Shown here piece after piece: positions 44,931 through 56,993 of a stretch of DNA of 64,000 bases. Both the position numbers and the translations under genes were made by a program. The stretch lies in the NCBI GenBank assembly GCA_021030915.1, contig JAGEMR010000093.1, positions 62,001 through 126,000 on the forward strand, read 5' to 3'. The notes beneath the pieces are model-generated. The model saw nothing but the letters and a program-made list of their open reading frames with translations, was not told where the DNA came from and ran no database searches. How positions within the stretch are numbered: position 1 is the first letter of the stretch; the number at the start of each line of letters is the position of its first letter. This DNA comes from Astrothelium macrocarpum (Eukaryota; Ascomycota; Dothideomycetes; Trypetheliales; Trypetheliaceae).

Positions 44931-46101
44931 ATGAGTGTGTCACAGCTTCCGGCCATGAAGACACATCCCAAGTTCATCTTCTTCACGGACTTTGACGGGA
45001 CCATCACTCTGAAAGACAGTGAGTGAGTTTGCGCTATGTCTGCAGAGGGGTTTCAGCCTGATGCTAGCATTGGCGACTCTGGGAGAGATCTCTGGCTAAA
45101 GCTAGGTAGGTAATGACTTTATGGTACGTTTGATTGTGGTTTTTGGACGTCCAGTGTCTGATGGTAATAGACGGATAATATCGGATACGGGTACGAGAAA
45201 CGTCGCCAAGGGAACATTGATACACTTCACGGGAAAATAAGTTTTCGGTATGGACATCTCCAAATCCTTTTGCGGCTGCTCAACCTGACCTAATGTCACC
45301 TAGGGACTCCTTTAAAGGAATGATGGATAGCGTATCGAAACCATACGACCAGTGCATTCAATATCTAGTCGAAAATATCAAATTAGACCCCTACTTTAAC
45401 GACTTTTTTCACTGGTCCTTGAAAAACAATATTCCCGTTGTTGTTCTCTCCTCCGGCATGGAACCTATTATTCGGGCGATCCTTCAAAATCTTGTTGGGC
45501 CTGATCATGATAAGATTGACATTGTGAGTAATAACGTGAAGTCGAGACCTGGGAAGAGCATCAACGAAGAGAATGGATGGGAGCTCGAATTTCACGATGA
45601 TAGGTGGGGACAACCTCCGGAATGAGGGTAATGATGGCTCATCTAGCTTACCAGTCACTTTGGCCATGACAAGTCTCTGACCATTCGCCCTTATGCGAAG
45701 CTTCCAGCTGCCGAACGTCCTACAATGTTTTATGCCGGTGATGGTGTCTCGGATCTTTCTGCTGCAAAGGAGACTGATTTGCTTTTTGCGAAGAAGGGCC
45801 ACGGTATGCTTTTCGATTATCCGTTGAATCTATCAGAATGCAATCTCATTTAGAAACAGATCTCATCAGTTTCTGTGTTAAGGAGGACATTCCTTTCACA
45901 GTGTTTGAAGACTGGAGTTCAATCATGTCCAAAGTTCAGGATATTGTGTAAGAGCAATGGCCTTTCCTACACAAGCTCAAGCTAATAGAGGACCTCGATC
46001 ATTATAGGACTGGAAAGACTAGCGTCCAAGATGCTGCCAACGAAGGCTATCAGCAGTATAAGTCTGGAGAGGCAGGTATTGGCGCGAATGGTTCGAAATG
46101 A
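44931..46101 (+). CDS. HAD-superfamily phosphatase (PHOSPHO1-like)
   Basis: Seven exons fit: 44931-45018, 45110-45123 (14 nt), 45171-45247, 45304-45603, 45655-45803, 45854-45947 and 46008-46101, giving 271 aa. The HAD nucleophile motif is FFTDFDGTIT (Asp20, Asp22); the tiny exon supplies the residues NDFM before TDNIGYGYEKRR; motif II is VVVLSSGMEP; motif IV is YAGDGVSDLSAAKE. Phosphatases of this group act on small phosphorylated metabolites in the cytosol; a related uncharacterised gene exists in yeast. The substrate is not known. The exon-intron model is fully in phase at every junction and runs through to TGA. Confidence 0.85.
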
Positions 46102-46601
46102 TTTAGATGAGGGTCCCGGATCGACAAAGAAGTACTGACGATAGACATTGTGTCTGAAATTTATTTATTCTGCGGTACCAATACAGGTAGAGGAGTTCCG
46201 TCATGGCTAATAGATGTATAGACGATTTGGCGACCTGAGCTCAGTATATCATGACAAGCGACGTGCGTAATGAACTTTATAGGTTAAATAGTGAATTGTC
46301 CGAGCATTGAATTTCCCTGAATATGCATATCAGAGCACGCCTTTTTGTTCTACTTTTCATATGTAATAAATTTACAAATGGCTGATTTACTTTGATGCTA
46401 TCCAATGCGGGGTTAGCTGCGTATGAGATATCCTACAGGGTTTGATCAGCTCACTACTTCACCTCGGCTCAGACGTGGCCATTTGGTGAGAGTTTTCTGC
46501 CAGGACTATCCGACCGAGCAACCATTTAACAACTCAACGGGTACAAGGTTTCGAGTGGATTTTGTGGTTTCTTCAATTCAACCTAAAGGCAGAGACCGAT
46601 C
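46102..46601. other. Intergenic region upstream of the PhyH-like gene
   Basis: No gene seen in 500 bp. It contains a stretch of A+T-rich DNA at 46320-46400 and presumably the dioxygenase promoter. Confidence 0.45.
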
Positions 46602-47795
46602 ATGACACAAGTTGACTTTCCACATTCCAACGTTCCTCAGCGAACATTACCTTCAGATCCTGTCCCTCGTGCTGACATTGAACATGTTCTTGAGCATGGC
46701 TATGTCATACTTCGTGATGTGTTCACAATAGATGAGTCCAAAGCAGCTAAGGCGGAAATTGAGAGGCTGAGCGGTTCGTCGCCACTGACAGGTCGAAATC
46801 CATTTGAAGGCATTGATACCTCTCGTATATATTCCTTACTGAACAAGTGGGTCATTCAAGAGCTCTCTTCATAGCTCTAATACTTGATGTTGACGTCTTC
46901 GGGCTAGGTCAAGGGAATTTGATAAGTTTTGCACTCTTCCACGAGTTTTGGCTTTGAACGATTATTTTTTGGATCCGGGCTACTTGATATCTGTCATTCA
47001 TTCAATCCAGATCAATCCAGGAGAAAAGGCACAACAGCTTCACCATGGTTCGTTCTTGATACTGAATTTTTTGCCTTTGATTGAGAATGCTTAGATGATG
47101 GATACTGTGGGATTCCGCGCCCGCGCGGACCCTTGAGTTCTGCCATTATTCTCGGTATGAAATCCGTTTCAATGACGCCAAAAACTATGTTCTGAACATT
47201 TCTGGAGCATTTGATGATTTTACCGATGCAAATGGCGCAACTCGCGTTGTTCCTGGTAGTCACAGATGGGGTCCAGACAGACTACCCAAAGACGAAGAAG
47301 CCATTCCGATGGTTTGCCCGGCAGGCAGCGCTGTGTAAGTTTCTCACAAGCGGGAAAACAACAGTTTAGTAATTCGTATAGCTATCTATCAGGGACAGTA
47401 TGGCACAGAGGGGGTGCTAATCATACTAATCATCCTCGTTTAAGCGGTACAGTTCAGTACTGTCAACCATGGGTAACATGACTCTTTAGTGGTACGTTGA
47501 CGTTTTACTGATGATTGTTAGATTCGTCAAATTGAAAATCAGCAGCTTGCCGTAGATCCACGGCGATTGGAGGAAATTCCGGAACGGATTGTGTCGATGA
47601 TGGGTTACAAGCTCCATGAGCCATTTATTGGTTATGGTACATTCTAGTTTTTCGCTATCTTTAGCTTGGCTGACAGCTTTTACTGTGGATGGACTTAATC
47701 CTCTTAAAGCCAGCCAAAGATTGGCAGAGTGGTTGCAGTCCCCTTTGAATCCCAACCCACCGGCCTTTGCAATCACTACCAAGAGCAAACTCTAG
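46602..47795 (+). CDS. Phytanoyl-CoA dioxygenase-like Fe(II)/2-oxoglutarate enzyme
   Basis: Seven exons: 46602-46846, 46908-47047, 47095-47154, 47208-47334, 47382-47472, 47522-47636 and 47677-47795, 298 aa, all in phase. The iron-binding H-x-D is LHHDDGYCGIPRPRGP, assembled across an intron, and the distal histidine/arginine region is VWHRGGANHTNHPRLSGTVQYC. GATRVVPGSHRW is the typical PhyH lead-in. Members hydroxylate small molecules and many act in fungal secondary metabolism. Each intron is 44-66 nt with standard ends. There are no other cluster genes next to it, so I do not assign a pathway. Confidence 0.85.
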
Positions 47796-49972
47796 CGACT
47801 CACGTCTCGGATTAAAATGATGGAATTTGTATCGAGGGAACACGGGGTTCTCAAAAACCAATCAGGTCACATAATTGACTAAGAAACCTTGAATGTGCAG
47901 GAACAGCGGAGTTTGAAGTATGGGAAAGTTGTTTAGGTAGGAGTTCATTGCATATTATATTTGCAAAATGAACGTAGTAGCGTTGAATGAGAACATTCGG
48001 CGGTTGCCGAATTTGTAGGTCTGTAAACAGAAGTCAATCACTTACGCATCAGAAAAGATTAAATGCACCTTTTATGACTATATGCATCTATATTCCCCCA
48101 ATTCAAGCAATTCATTTGTCGTCGTTGCATCGAAGATTTATAAATACGATTCGACACGGAGCCAGCTTGAAGCAGAGATAATTTGATTGCAAATAAGTGA
48201 CCTATCCAGCTATTTAATGCCGCATCAACCAAGATGCTAATGTTGAAGCAAATGATTTGCGCGCGACGTTGATCAGCAATGTGTGAGACCTTTTCAAGGA
48301 GCGTTTACGTCATTTGAGACGTCCGGCAATTGCAGTATGACTGGACAAGCATACTTCCAACTTCGGAAGCTGCCTTGAGTATCTCCGGGGTTTTAATTCC
48401 AGCGTTGGTGGGAGATAGGCTTGTGTAGATCTTGGTCACGATTCGTGACTCATTGTATACTCAACTCCAAAGCCTTTTCTCCGATGCTGTAGGGCGCATA
48501 ACTGTTTCGTTCTGTAGACTCCTCGTATTTCCCTCTGATGCTACTATTTGACCGATAGCTTTACTGATTGCATGAGCCTTAATTCGCCGTCTGTGTAATT
48601 AATCAATGTGTGGCGTTTTATCTGACCATCTGCCTGCACTGTATGTGCTCTTTGGCCATTTCTGTTGTGAATCTAAATCATCGCTGGTATGAACGTACAC
48701 GTCGCCGGCTTGCATAGATTCAGAAATGTTGTCACAGTCTGCATCGGAAATGGATTTCGCTTCAATGCGAGCTGTCCCACGGGGGCTGATTGATAGCGTG
48801 TTTTTACTGATCGAGAGGTGCATTTGTGTGTCTTCAAATTATCTGTTTCGATTAGCTAAAGACCCACCTTCCGCTTAGAAAAGTTTGTCTATCAGACACA
48901 CTTTTAGTCAATGAGGTGGCTGAGTTTTTGAGAAGCTTTGTAGGTGATTTTAGCTTGTGGGCATTATTTTTAGGTTTATGCAAGTATTTTGAGCTGGAGC
49001 TAGCATTGTTTGAATCGTTTTGCTGTGGCAACTGCCGAACAGTCTACTCCATGGCACTCACCAGTGTGCGCCAGACCTTTGCAACTACTGACCTCTGCGC
49101 TCTCTGATTCACATTTCCACGGAAATGATAAGACAATACGCGAAGCGCCAAGACAAATTAAATGCAGAAGACGATACCGATCAGCTGGGACAGTGAATCG
49201 AGCCAGTCGCCCGCGAGCCCTCCTCTCCTCTTCCCCTGTTAGTGCAGTTGAATGCGGACCAACACCGAGACTTTATCTCTGGAGAAGACCGAAGACATCA
49301 GAAGCAATACAAAACAAGAACGATTGGACACTGCAAGACTATATATATGTTGTGATAAGCCACGATCTGCTACCAACCTACGATGCATCTATTGGTGTGC
49401 GCCCCTGTTGCCATCATGCTGCCTGTTTTGGAGCTTCGTTTGGTAATTTGGTGCTTATCGCTCGAACTACTCGCATGCCGAGGCTGTTACTTGAGGCAAC
49501 TCGTAAGAGCCGATGCAGGAACATTGCGCTTAAGCTGCACGGATCCATGACAAAATCAATAGAACTAGTTTGACGATCATGCTCAATCCGGACGCACCAA
49601 AGTGTATTCCATCCTTACCCACCTACCTACAAACCAGAACAAGCTTTGCCAAATGTCCGAAGAGGGGCACTTGGATACTGTTCCTCGTGCGTTTGGCTTC
49701 AAGTGGCTAAGATAAGACTTCCACAGTGGGTTAAAGTATGCAAGATTGACGAAGTTTGGCACAACATCAATAGTGGAAAACTCGTTTAGTCACTTGGTGT
49801 CCACCTGAGCCATTGTCATAGCTTGTTGATATTTGAGATGCATAAGTACTGTTTCAAGTTCATACCTTTTCAGATCTTACCCTTTGCAGAAGCATTTTCC
49901 TAACTATCGAGCTTTAATCGTTTCTTTCTTTGATTGGTTTTTCTTCATCTTTCGAGAGATCAGATTCTGGCC
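47796..49972. other. Long intergenic region upstream of the sedolisin gene
   Basis: No gene recognised in 2.18 kb. Several open frames (for example + 49010-49573) lack motifs, biased composition or splice partners. The last 100 bp before 49973 are pyrimidine-rich and look like a promoter and leader. Confidence 0.4.
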
Positions 49973-52022
49973 ATGAAGTTTGGAATCATATTCACAGCCA
50001 TTATTACCTTGACGCATGCAGCTGTTCTCGATATACCACATGTCCTCCATGAGAAACGGTCAAAGCCGACAAGGCATTGGGCCAAGACTGAGGCACTCAA
50101 ACAAGATGCAAAGCTTCCTATGCGCATTGGAATGACGCAAAGTAATCTTGATCGAGGCGATGCGTTGCTGATGGAAGTTGCTCATCACGAGTCAAAAAAA
50201 TACGGCCAGTGGTACACAGCTGAAGACATTGTAGACCTTTTTGCACCCACCAAAGAAACGGTTTCTTTCATACGTGCCTGGTTGGAAAGTTCTGGAATTG
50301 CATCAAACAGAATCTCTCAATCTGCTAATAAGCAATGGATGCAATTTGATGCTACGGTGGAAGAAGCCGAGAATCTCCTACGCACTAAGTACTATATTTA
50401 CGAGCATAGGCACACAGGTCGAACTCACATTGCATGCGATGAGTACTACGTCCCAGAGCATGTTCAAAAGCATGTGGACTATATAACTCCTGGTCTCAAA
50501 CTTATTGCCGGCGGCAAAGCTTCATCTAACACCAACGCTGCAGATGCGGGCGATATTGAGAAGAGAGGCTTCCGGACAAATGGTCACTCAAATTTCACGG
50601 GACCCATCGTGAAGTCTGTTATAAGCAATGCGACTGCTCAAGCAATCGCAAATGCCCAACTGGCCAACTGTGATTCTTATATCACTCCTGCATGTATCGC
50701 CACAATGTACAACATCACTAAGGCGACCAAAGCTGCTCCTGGTAACCAACTCGGGATTTTTGAGGAGGGCGACTTTTATGCAGCAGAGGATCTTATTGAG
50801 TTTTTTGCTCTTCTCGCGCCAAACATTCCTGTGACAACAGAACCAAAGTTGGAAGGTATTGACGGTGGGTTTGCTCCAGGAGTATATGCTGGTGGAGAGT
50901 CAGACTTGGATTTCCAGATCTCGTATCCTATCATCTATCCCCAGGGTGAGATTCTGTTTCAAACAGACGATGTTTTTTACGCGCTTGGTCTTGAAGGTGG
51001 GGGAGGGTTCCTCAATACGTTCTTCGATGCGATTGATGGCTCTTACTGCAATTACTCTGCTTTTGGCGAGACGGGCGACTCTTCGATTGATCCAAAATAT
51101 CCAGACCCGAATCCAGCAGGGTATCAAGGTCAACGTCAGTGCGGCGTCTACAAGCCGACCAATGTCATATCTATCTCCTACGGTGAACAAGAGGATGACT
51201 TGCCAACAAACTACCAGCAAAGGCAATGCTCCGAGATGATGAAGCTTGGAATGCAGGGAACTTCAATAATTCTCGCTTCAGGTGATTCTGGCGTCGCTGC
51301 TCGGAGTACTGATGATGGCAACTCAGATGGCTGTCTTGGCACAGGGCAGGTCTTTAACCCCGATTTTCCTGCTTCCTGCCCCTACGTCACAGCTCTTGGC
51401 GCTACGGTCCTCTATGGTAACGTTTCACAAGATCAAGAGAGTGCCGTCACTCGTTTTCCAAGTGGTGGTGGCTTCAGTAACATTTACCCAACGCCCTCTT
51501 ACCAGAATGCAACGATTCAAAACTACTTTGCCAAACATAATCCTGGATATCCGTCTTACAACATTAGTGGTACTAACGATCCAACAGCAGCTCAATATGG
51601 TACCGGCATTTACAATCGCGGTGGACGTGGGTATCCAGACGCCTCTGCGGTTGGTGACAATGTTTTGATCATCAACAATGGAGCTCCGACTCTTATTGGC
51701 GGAACTTCTGCTGCTGCACCTGTCTTTGCGTCGATCTTGAACAGAATTAATGAAGAGCGGATCGCCATTGGCAAGTCTACTGTTGGGTTTGTCAATCCTA
51801 CGCTTTATGCACATCCAGAAATGTAAGATTTTAGGAACCGAACTAGAATTTAATGGCAATACCTTGAACTAATACCGATGGCTTAGGTTTCACGATATTA
51901 CGAATGGCACGAACCCTGGATGTAATACTCAGGGCTTCTCGGCAGTATCTGGTTGGGATCCAGTCACTGGACTTGGAACTCCGAATTACCCTGTGATGCT
52001 AAGCGTATTTATGAGTCTATAG
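49973..52022 (+). CDS. Secreted sedolisin (S53) protease
   Basis: Exons 49973-51822 and 51887-52022 (intron 64 nt) give 661 aa. I prefer the ATG at 49973 over 49934 because it begins a clear signal peptide (MKFGIIFTAIITLTHA). A propeptide follows, ending at a kexin-like KR near residue 197. Catalytic motifs: Glu and Asp in GESDLDFQ (near 309-313), the oxyanion Asp in ASGDSG (near 435) and the nucleophile in GGTSAAAP (near 579). The second exon completes the calcium site, FHDITNGTNPGC. This is an acid endo- or tripeptidyl-peptidase that works outside the cell, as in the A. fumigatus sedolisins. Confidence 0.92.
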
Positions 52023-52197
52023 AGCCAGATGCTTGTGGTGGAAGTTCTCACATGCTCTCTTATCACACTCTTTTGTGGCCTTGAGATATGGTTTCCTTGT
52101 ATCTCGTAGACGTGTGAATGGTTGTTGCTACAAGAATGTAGATTTTTGGCCTAAGTACTGAGGCTCTAGATGTCAAGTTGTCTACTAAACCGCCGAA

Positions 52198-53229
52198 TTA
52201 TTTTCTGTGCCGCGCTACCTCGACTCTAAGTATCTTTCCTGACACAGTGACTTTCTTGCCAGTAAGATATTGATAGTCTCCTCCGCTTGTACTGACATAG
52301 AGAGTGTCACGATCGATGGATGTCCTCCCAAAAGCACAAGCAGTTGGGCCAGCCATGCCTGCAATATATGTAGCTTGGCCTCCATCATGTGGGATGAACA
52401 CAAGACCATTTTTGCCAATCGTGAAACTTGCTACGTAGGCGTCACCTTGGGAATCGACGGCTAGATCGTCGGGCGTAAACCCTCCTTTTGCTAGAACAGT
52501 GAAGTTCCCCATTGCCTCGCCTCGAGAATCGATTGGAACTTTGACGAGAATTTGGCGTCCTGTGTTTGTGAAGTATAGTTCATTTCCAGAGAGTCTTAGA
52601 CCGTTCGCACTGAACCCGGTTGACTGCGTGTAGGTATTGTTGATTGCTACTTGGGATTTTCCACTCTCAATATCCACACTCCAGATGACATCCTTGAGAA
52701 AGTCGCTGACGAGTAGCAACGGAGAACCACCGCCTAAGTACGCAAGTCCATTGAGTGCCCCTGCTTGAGGGACGTTTGCTATTTTGGTGACCTTGGCTGA
52801 TCCTGGTACGTCTGCTGAGAAGGCGCGCATGTCAATCTGAAAAATATATGCTTCGCCGTATCCTTGGAGCTTTTTGGATGAATAGTTCCCTGTACAAACA
52901 TAGAACACGTCCGGAGATCCTTCAGCAATACCGAGCACAGAGGCTGTCTCATTAAACTCATGGACAACGATTGGTTTGCGGTTTGAGAAAGGATCGACTT
53001 GATAAACGCGCGGTTTCGAATCCTCTGTTGCAAGAATATGTCCGTTGCTTCGTACTGCAAGGTTTTCTATCCAAGTTCCTTCGGAGAATTCGTGAACGAC
53101 ATGAGCTGGTAGTGCGTAGGTGAAATTAGCCCCTGTACTAAGTGAAGGATCTTGTTCAATAAGAGCCGCGTTGGCTAGAGCGTAAGTTTGCAAGCAGAGC
53201 GCGAATGAGATTTTTTTGAGTAATGCCAT
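52198..53229 (-). CDS. Secreted six-bladed beta-propeller protein
   Basis: Single exon, 343 aa, with a signal peptide (about 22 residues). The body repeats blade-like elements: LAVRSNGHILATEDS, VYQVDPF, VLGIAEGSPDVFYVCTGNY, GLAYLGGGSPLLLVSDFLKDVIW, FSANGLRLSGNELYFTN and DDLAVDSQGDAYVASF. That is the SMP-30/TolB-like propeller pattern seen in fungal extracellular proteins of unknown substrate. A catalytic metal site cannot be assigned by eye. It lies tail-to-tail with the sedolisin gene, 175 bp apart. Predicted N-glycosylation sites (NFT, NYS, NNT) fit secretion. Confidence 0.8.
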   Translation of the reverse strand: MALLKKISFALCLQTYALANAALIEQDPSLSTGANFTYALPAHVVHEFSEGTWIENLAVRSNGHILATEDSKPRVYQVDPFSNRKPIVVHEFNETASVLGIAEGSPDVFYVCTGNYSSKKLQGYGEAYIFQIDMRAFSADVPGSAKVTKIANVPQAGALNGLAYLGGGSPLLLVSDFLKDVIWSVDIESGKSQVAINNTYTQSTGFSANGLRLSGNELYFTNTGRQILVKVPIDSRGEAMGNFTVLAKGGFTPDDLAVDSQGDAYVASFTIGKNGLVFIPHDGGQATYIAGMAGPTACAFGRTSIDRDTLYVSTSGGDYQYLTGKKVTVSGKILRVEVARHRK

Positions 53230-56200
53230 GACTGTGTGCTTGGGAAGCTTTGCCGATCAACCTCTCTTGAGTTCGAGATGTTAGTAAGAATGAGATCAAA
53301 TTCGAGAAAGTTGAAGTACGAATGTACTGAACAAGAACAAAGAGAACCCATGGTACTTATATGTCATGGTGCTATGCGGCTCAGGAAAATATGAACCTTT
53401 TTTGCTTTTACCACGTAAAACGGAGAGACTAGATCTGAATCAAAGGTAATCTGAGTATCTAGCATAATCATTAGTAATTCATACTTGATCCAATATCATA
53501 ATAAAGGATGGAGAAGAATTCTTCCGTGCCTGAGCCATGGTTCCCATCGACAAGATCAGCTGAGGCTAGCTATTGTTACATAGACTAACTCATGAACGCT
53601 ACGAAGCTTAGGCCCTTTAGGAAACAGACAAGGAAGACTGGATGTCGAATGATTGTAAATCGATATTCCGTAGATTTTGATGGAAGTTGAATCGGGGGAT
53701 GAATTTTGGGGGCCGAATCTTTTCTTAGGCTTAGTCAACGAAGTTTGACTAATGATAGGTTCGGTCACTAGTCATGAGTATCGCTATTTGGGTGTAGGAT
53801 TCATGATTTATCTTATACCCTTTGCAGTAAGCTGAACTCTTTCAAGATGCCGCGTTCTATACATGTTTCATGAGATCAGGAGTGTCTTTAGCGGACGGAG
53901 CAGAACAAGCCATCTGAGGAAACTCAAAAATAGTGTCATTTAATCGCCTGAGAGCCAAGGCTTGTCTGCTATGTGAGCGATACTGTTAAATGCGAAGCTC
54001 AACACGGCATGGTTGCAGAGGAAACGCAAGCATCAAGAGATGGTCGTATCCCATCGTTTCTATTACTCTACTGTCTAGCGCTAGCCTCATGACTCTCTAG
54101 ACAAAGACTAGACAGAACTTGATCACACGGAGCTGAGAATTCTTCGAGGTATGAGTGGCATGCAGTTCAAGGGCGGTGTCATTAGAGCCTTGTGCACGGA
54201 CTACTGGCGACGGATGAAATTATTGCCGAGATTTACCAACAGTTATCTGTGCTTGGAGTTACTTACGTTCGAGTTCACCTGTTCATTGCCCCCTATCAAT
54301 CTACGTTTCGTCACTACAGTACTACAGCTACGACCGAATCTCTCCACAATAAAACCCCCTTTTATAAAGGGCAGCAGTGGCGGTAAAGAGATGACTTATA
54401 TGGAGCACCCCGCTTCCTCATCACAATGCATAGGACCCACATGAATGCTGAAAAACAATTCAAAGGATGGGAAGGTATAGCAAGAGTGTGATTGAAGTCG
54501 TGTAAGGGATTTTGACAAACGGTGCTGCTATAATTATGGAAGCGTCTCCGGCGTCTGACATTTTGTGGAGAGCGTTCTTCAACCCTGAGATAGCATGTTT
54601 GAGCCATTGAAGCGCTGGAAAATTAAAAATGGGTATCGAATTGAAACGTTTTGGATTCTGATATTTCAGGCTCAGTAGCTCCTCGAACTCCACAGATCGA
54701 CACCTCTGTCCCTCTATACCTCTCAAACACTGCCTCATGCACCCCTCAGCGAACTATCGATCTCGGCGGTGATCATTTGATCGAACAAGATATCTTGCCG
54801 GTTTGCTTGTATCATCTCAAGTCAGCGGCACTGATGTGGTTCACACGTAGGCTACCGCAACTTTGATTGATTCCCAGGATCGAATATATAGTGAACGCGA
54901 TTCAAGAAGCTACTGTAGGATCCCGTTAAAGGACAGGGTCAAAAATGATTGGTCTATTGAGGAGGACACCAATGGTATAGGAGAACGGGCATGATATCGA
55001 ATTCCGAGTTGATGTCTCTCTTCGGAGGGTAATTGGTGGGTGTAGGCATAAGTATGGAAGGGCCGACTAATGTGGTAAAGAAGACTCGGCATCACAAGCG
55101 GTCCAAAAAATCTGGGTAAACAGGCAAGATGTTGACTGGTGAATGATGATTTCGGAAGAAGTTGGAAATATGAAGACTCTGATGCTGAGGACAAACACAT
55201 GATTTTTCAGCGAGCCAAGAGATTCTCATGCGATTCTGCCCAAGAATTCTTTTTCTCTCGACTTTATACAAGGTTTACGACCTTTTACTTGCCAGGGAAA
55301 ATTAAAATGGATTCTACTACACACATGTGATCCGTACACTGGATTGCGACATAAAAGTCTGCGTGGTCAGATCATGTCTTTTGTCAGTCTGGAGTTGATT
55401 TCTTTGGGCTCATACCAAGAGACGAGGGTCTGACCTGCCCGGAAAATTTGTACGGGGTCTTCTAGAAGAATGCGATACAACGTTCACTTGGATTAATTAA
55501 CATTTCGGTGCTCTTGTCGATACTTGAACGACGGAGAATTTAGACGTTACGGCGGCGGCTGAATGCCGTATCTGGAAATAGTGAGGAGCCTCAGTTTATT
55601 GTTTCTGTTCTTGACGCTGTTACTCTATAGGATAGGTGACTTGGAATAAATGCTGCAGTATCCGGTATACAACGTTGAGTAGAGTGCAATCTCGAAGATG
55701 ATTGTCTAGGACCGATTCTTGACCTACCTATTACTTGCTGGCTGCTGCAATCCCTATTGTTGTATCCCATTTATTGGGCCTCGGACCTCCTCAGAGTAGA
55801 CTGGAATAGGTCTTTGCCGACTCTCCGGCCCAATTTCCGGTTTAATCATTGAAGCTATCTTGCTACAATACCAAATTCGACGTTGTAGGCGTTCTCGACT
55901 GTGCCGAAGTGCCAATATGCTTTTCAGAATCCGGATTGAGAAATTTCCTTGAGCAACGCGCCACTCTTTGATCATCTGAGATTTGACTATTACCTCAAGC
56001 TGAGAAGTCTTTCGGTCTTACGTACTATCTGGTGGCTTATTATATTAGCACTGATTGTACTATGTAGTGAAGCCGAATCGGAGAATACAAACTACAAATG
56101 TTGTCCACAAAATGGAAAATCCTAGGTTGTTTCTACGTCTGGTCAAAAACGTGTCGTTTTGCCAGCTTTCTATGACGATGCACGTGGGAACTCCTTGCTG

Positions 56201-56993
56201 ACCCACAACCAATTATCAGAGTCTTGGAATTGCATTATATGTATGTGAACTTTCTCAGGTCTGATGTTTAGATGAAGGTCATACTTGACTTATATCTTGC
56301 TGAGTATAGCTTGGTTGTTCTTGTTCGTAAAGTTTGCTAACCACGTATGTACTTTTAGGTCCGATCCGCGCCTGTAATACAAACATCCCCGAGGTCCTCT
56401 TGCTACGAACCATGCTATCTACCAGGATCACGCACCCTCTAGTACCGTTTGATGGCATCTGATAATAAATTGCATTGACCCTCGTTTGTATCACGAGAGT
56501 CTTTTCTACAAAGTCTTTATTTTCTACCTACGAAGCTCACAAGATCATCTCCAAGTGGAAGCGTGAGAGGGGTACTGCGCGCAAGTTGATACAAATATGT
56601 TCTCCCATCTATTACCTTGCACTTGCCAGGCCATCAGGCTCTCTCCCACCGAAATAGAACACATACGGCCCGGTTTCTCAGCCGTCGTAGCTACTGGCCT
56701 TGCTTGTACAACTGGACGATGCGGTGTTTCTAGAGACAGCATCGATCTTCTCCGCTATATCCAAATTCACCTTCCCGACGACAACGGGATGACTGCGGTT
56801 CGCTGACACCTTTTCTTAAACCATGATAGATCCCTGTACCAAGGAGGGACCAATACGGCTTTTCACTGTGCCGTCCAATTCGAGTTTGCTGACAAACCTG
56901 TAATACTTTTCCTTCTAAAAGTGGCTCGAATAAATCCTTTAGGTTGAGAGACTGCATCTTATGAGATTAATGAGGAGACGTTGAGCGTAAGTC
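53230..56993. other. Gene-empty region of 3.8 kb
   Basis: No gene recognised. Composition is ordinary, unlike the transposon blocks, and open frames are short and unsupported. The end near 53230 is the promoter of the beta-propeller gene. If genes exist here they are unlike any family I know or have many introns. Confidence 0.4.

Noticed and set aside
49010..49573. 187-codon + strand open frame
   Set aside because: Composition is Arg/Ser-rich without domains or splice signals, and overlapping frames of similar length exist; treated as chance.
54151..54444. Open frames around 54.15-54.45 kb
   Set aside because: Overlapping frames of similar length on both strands, none with a motif or splice partner.
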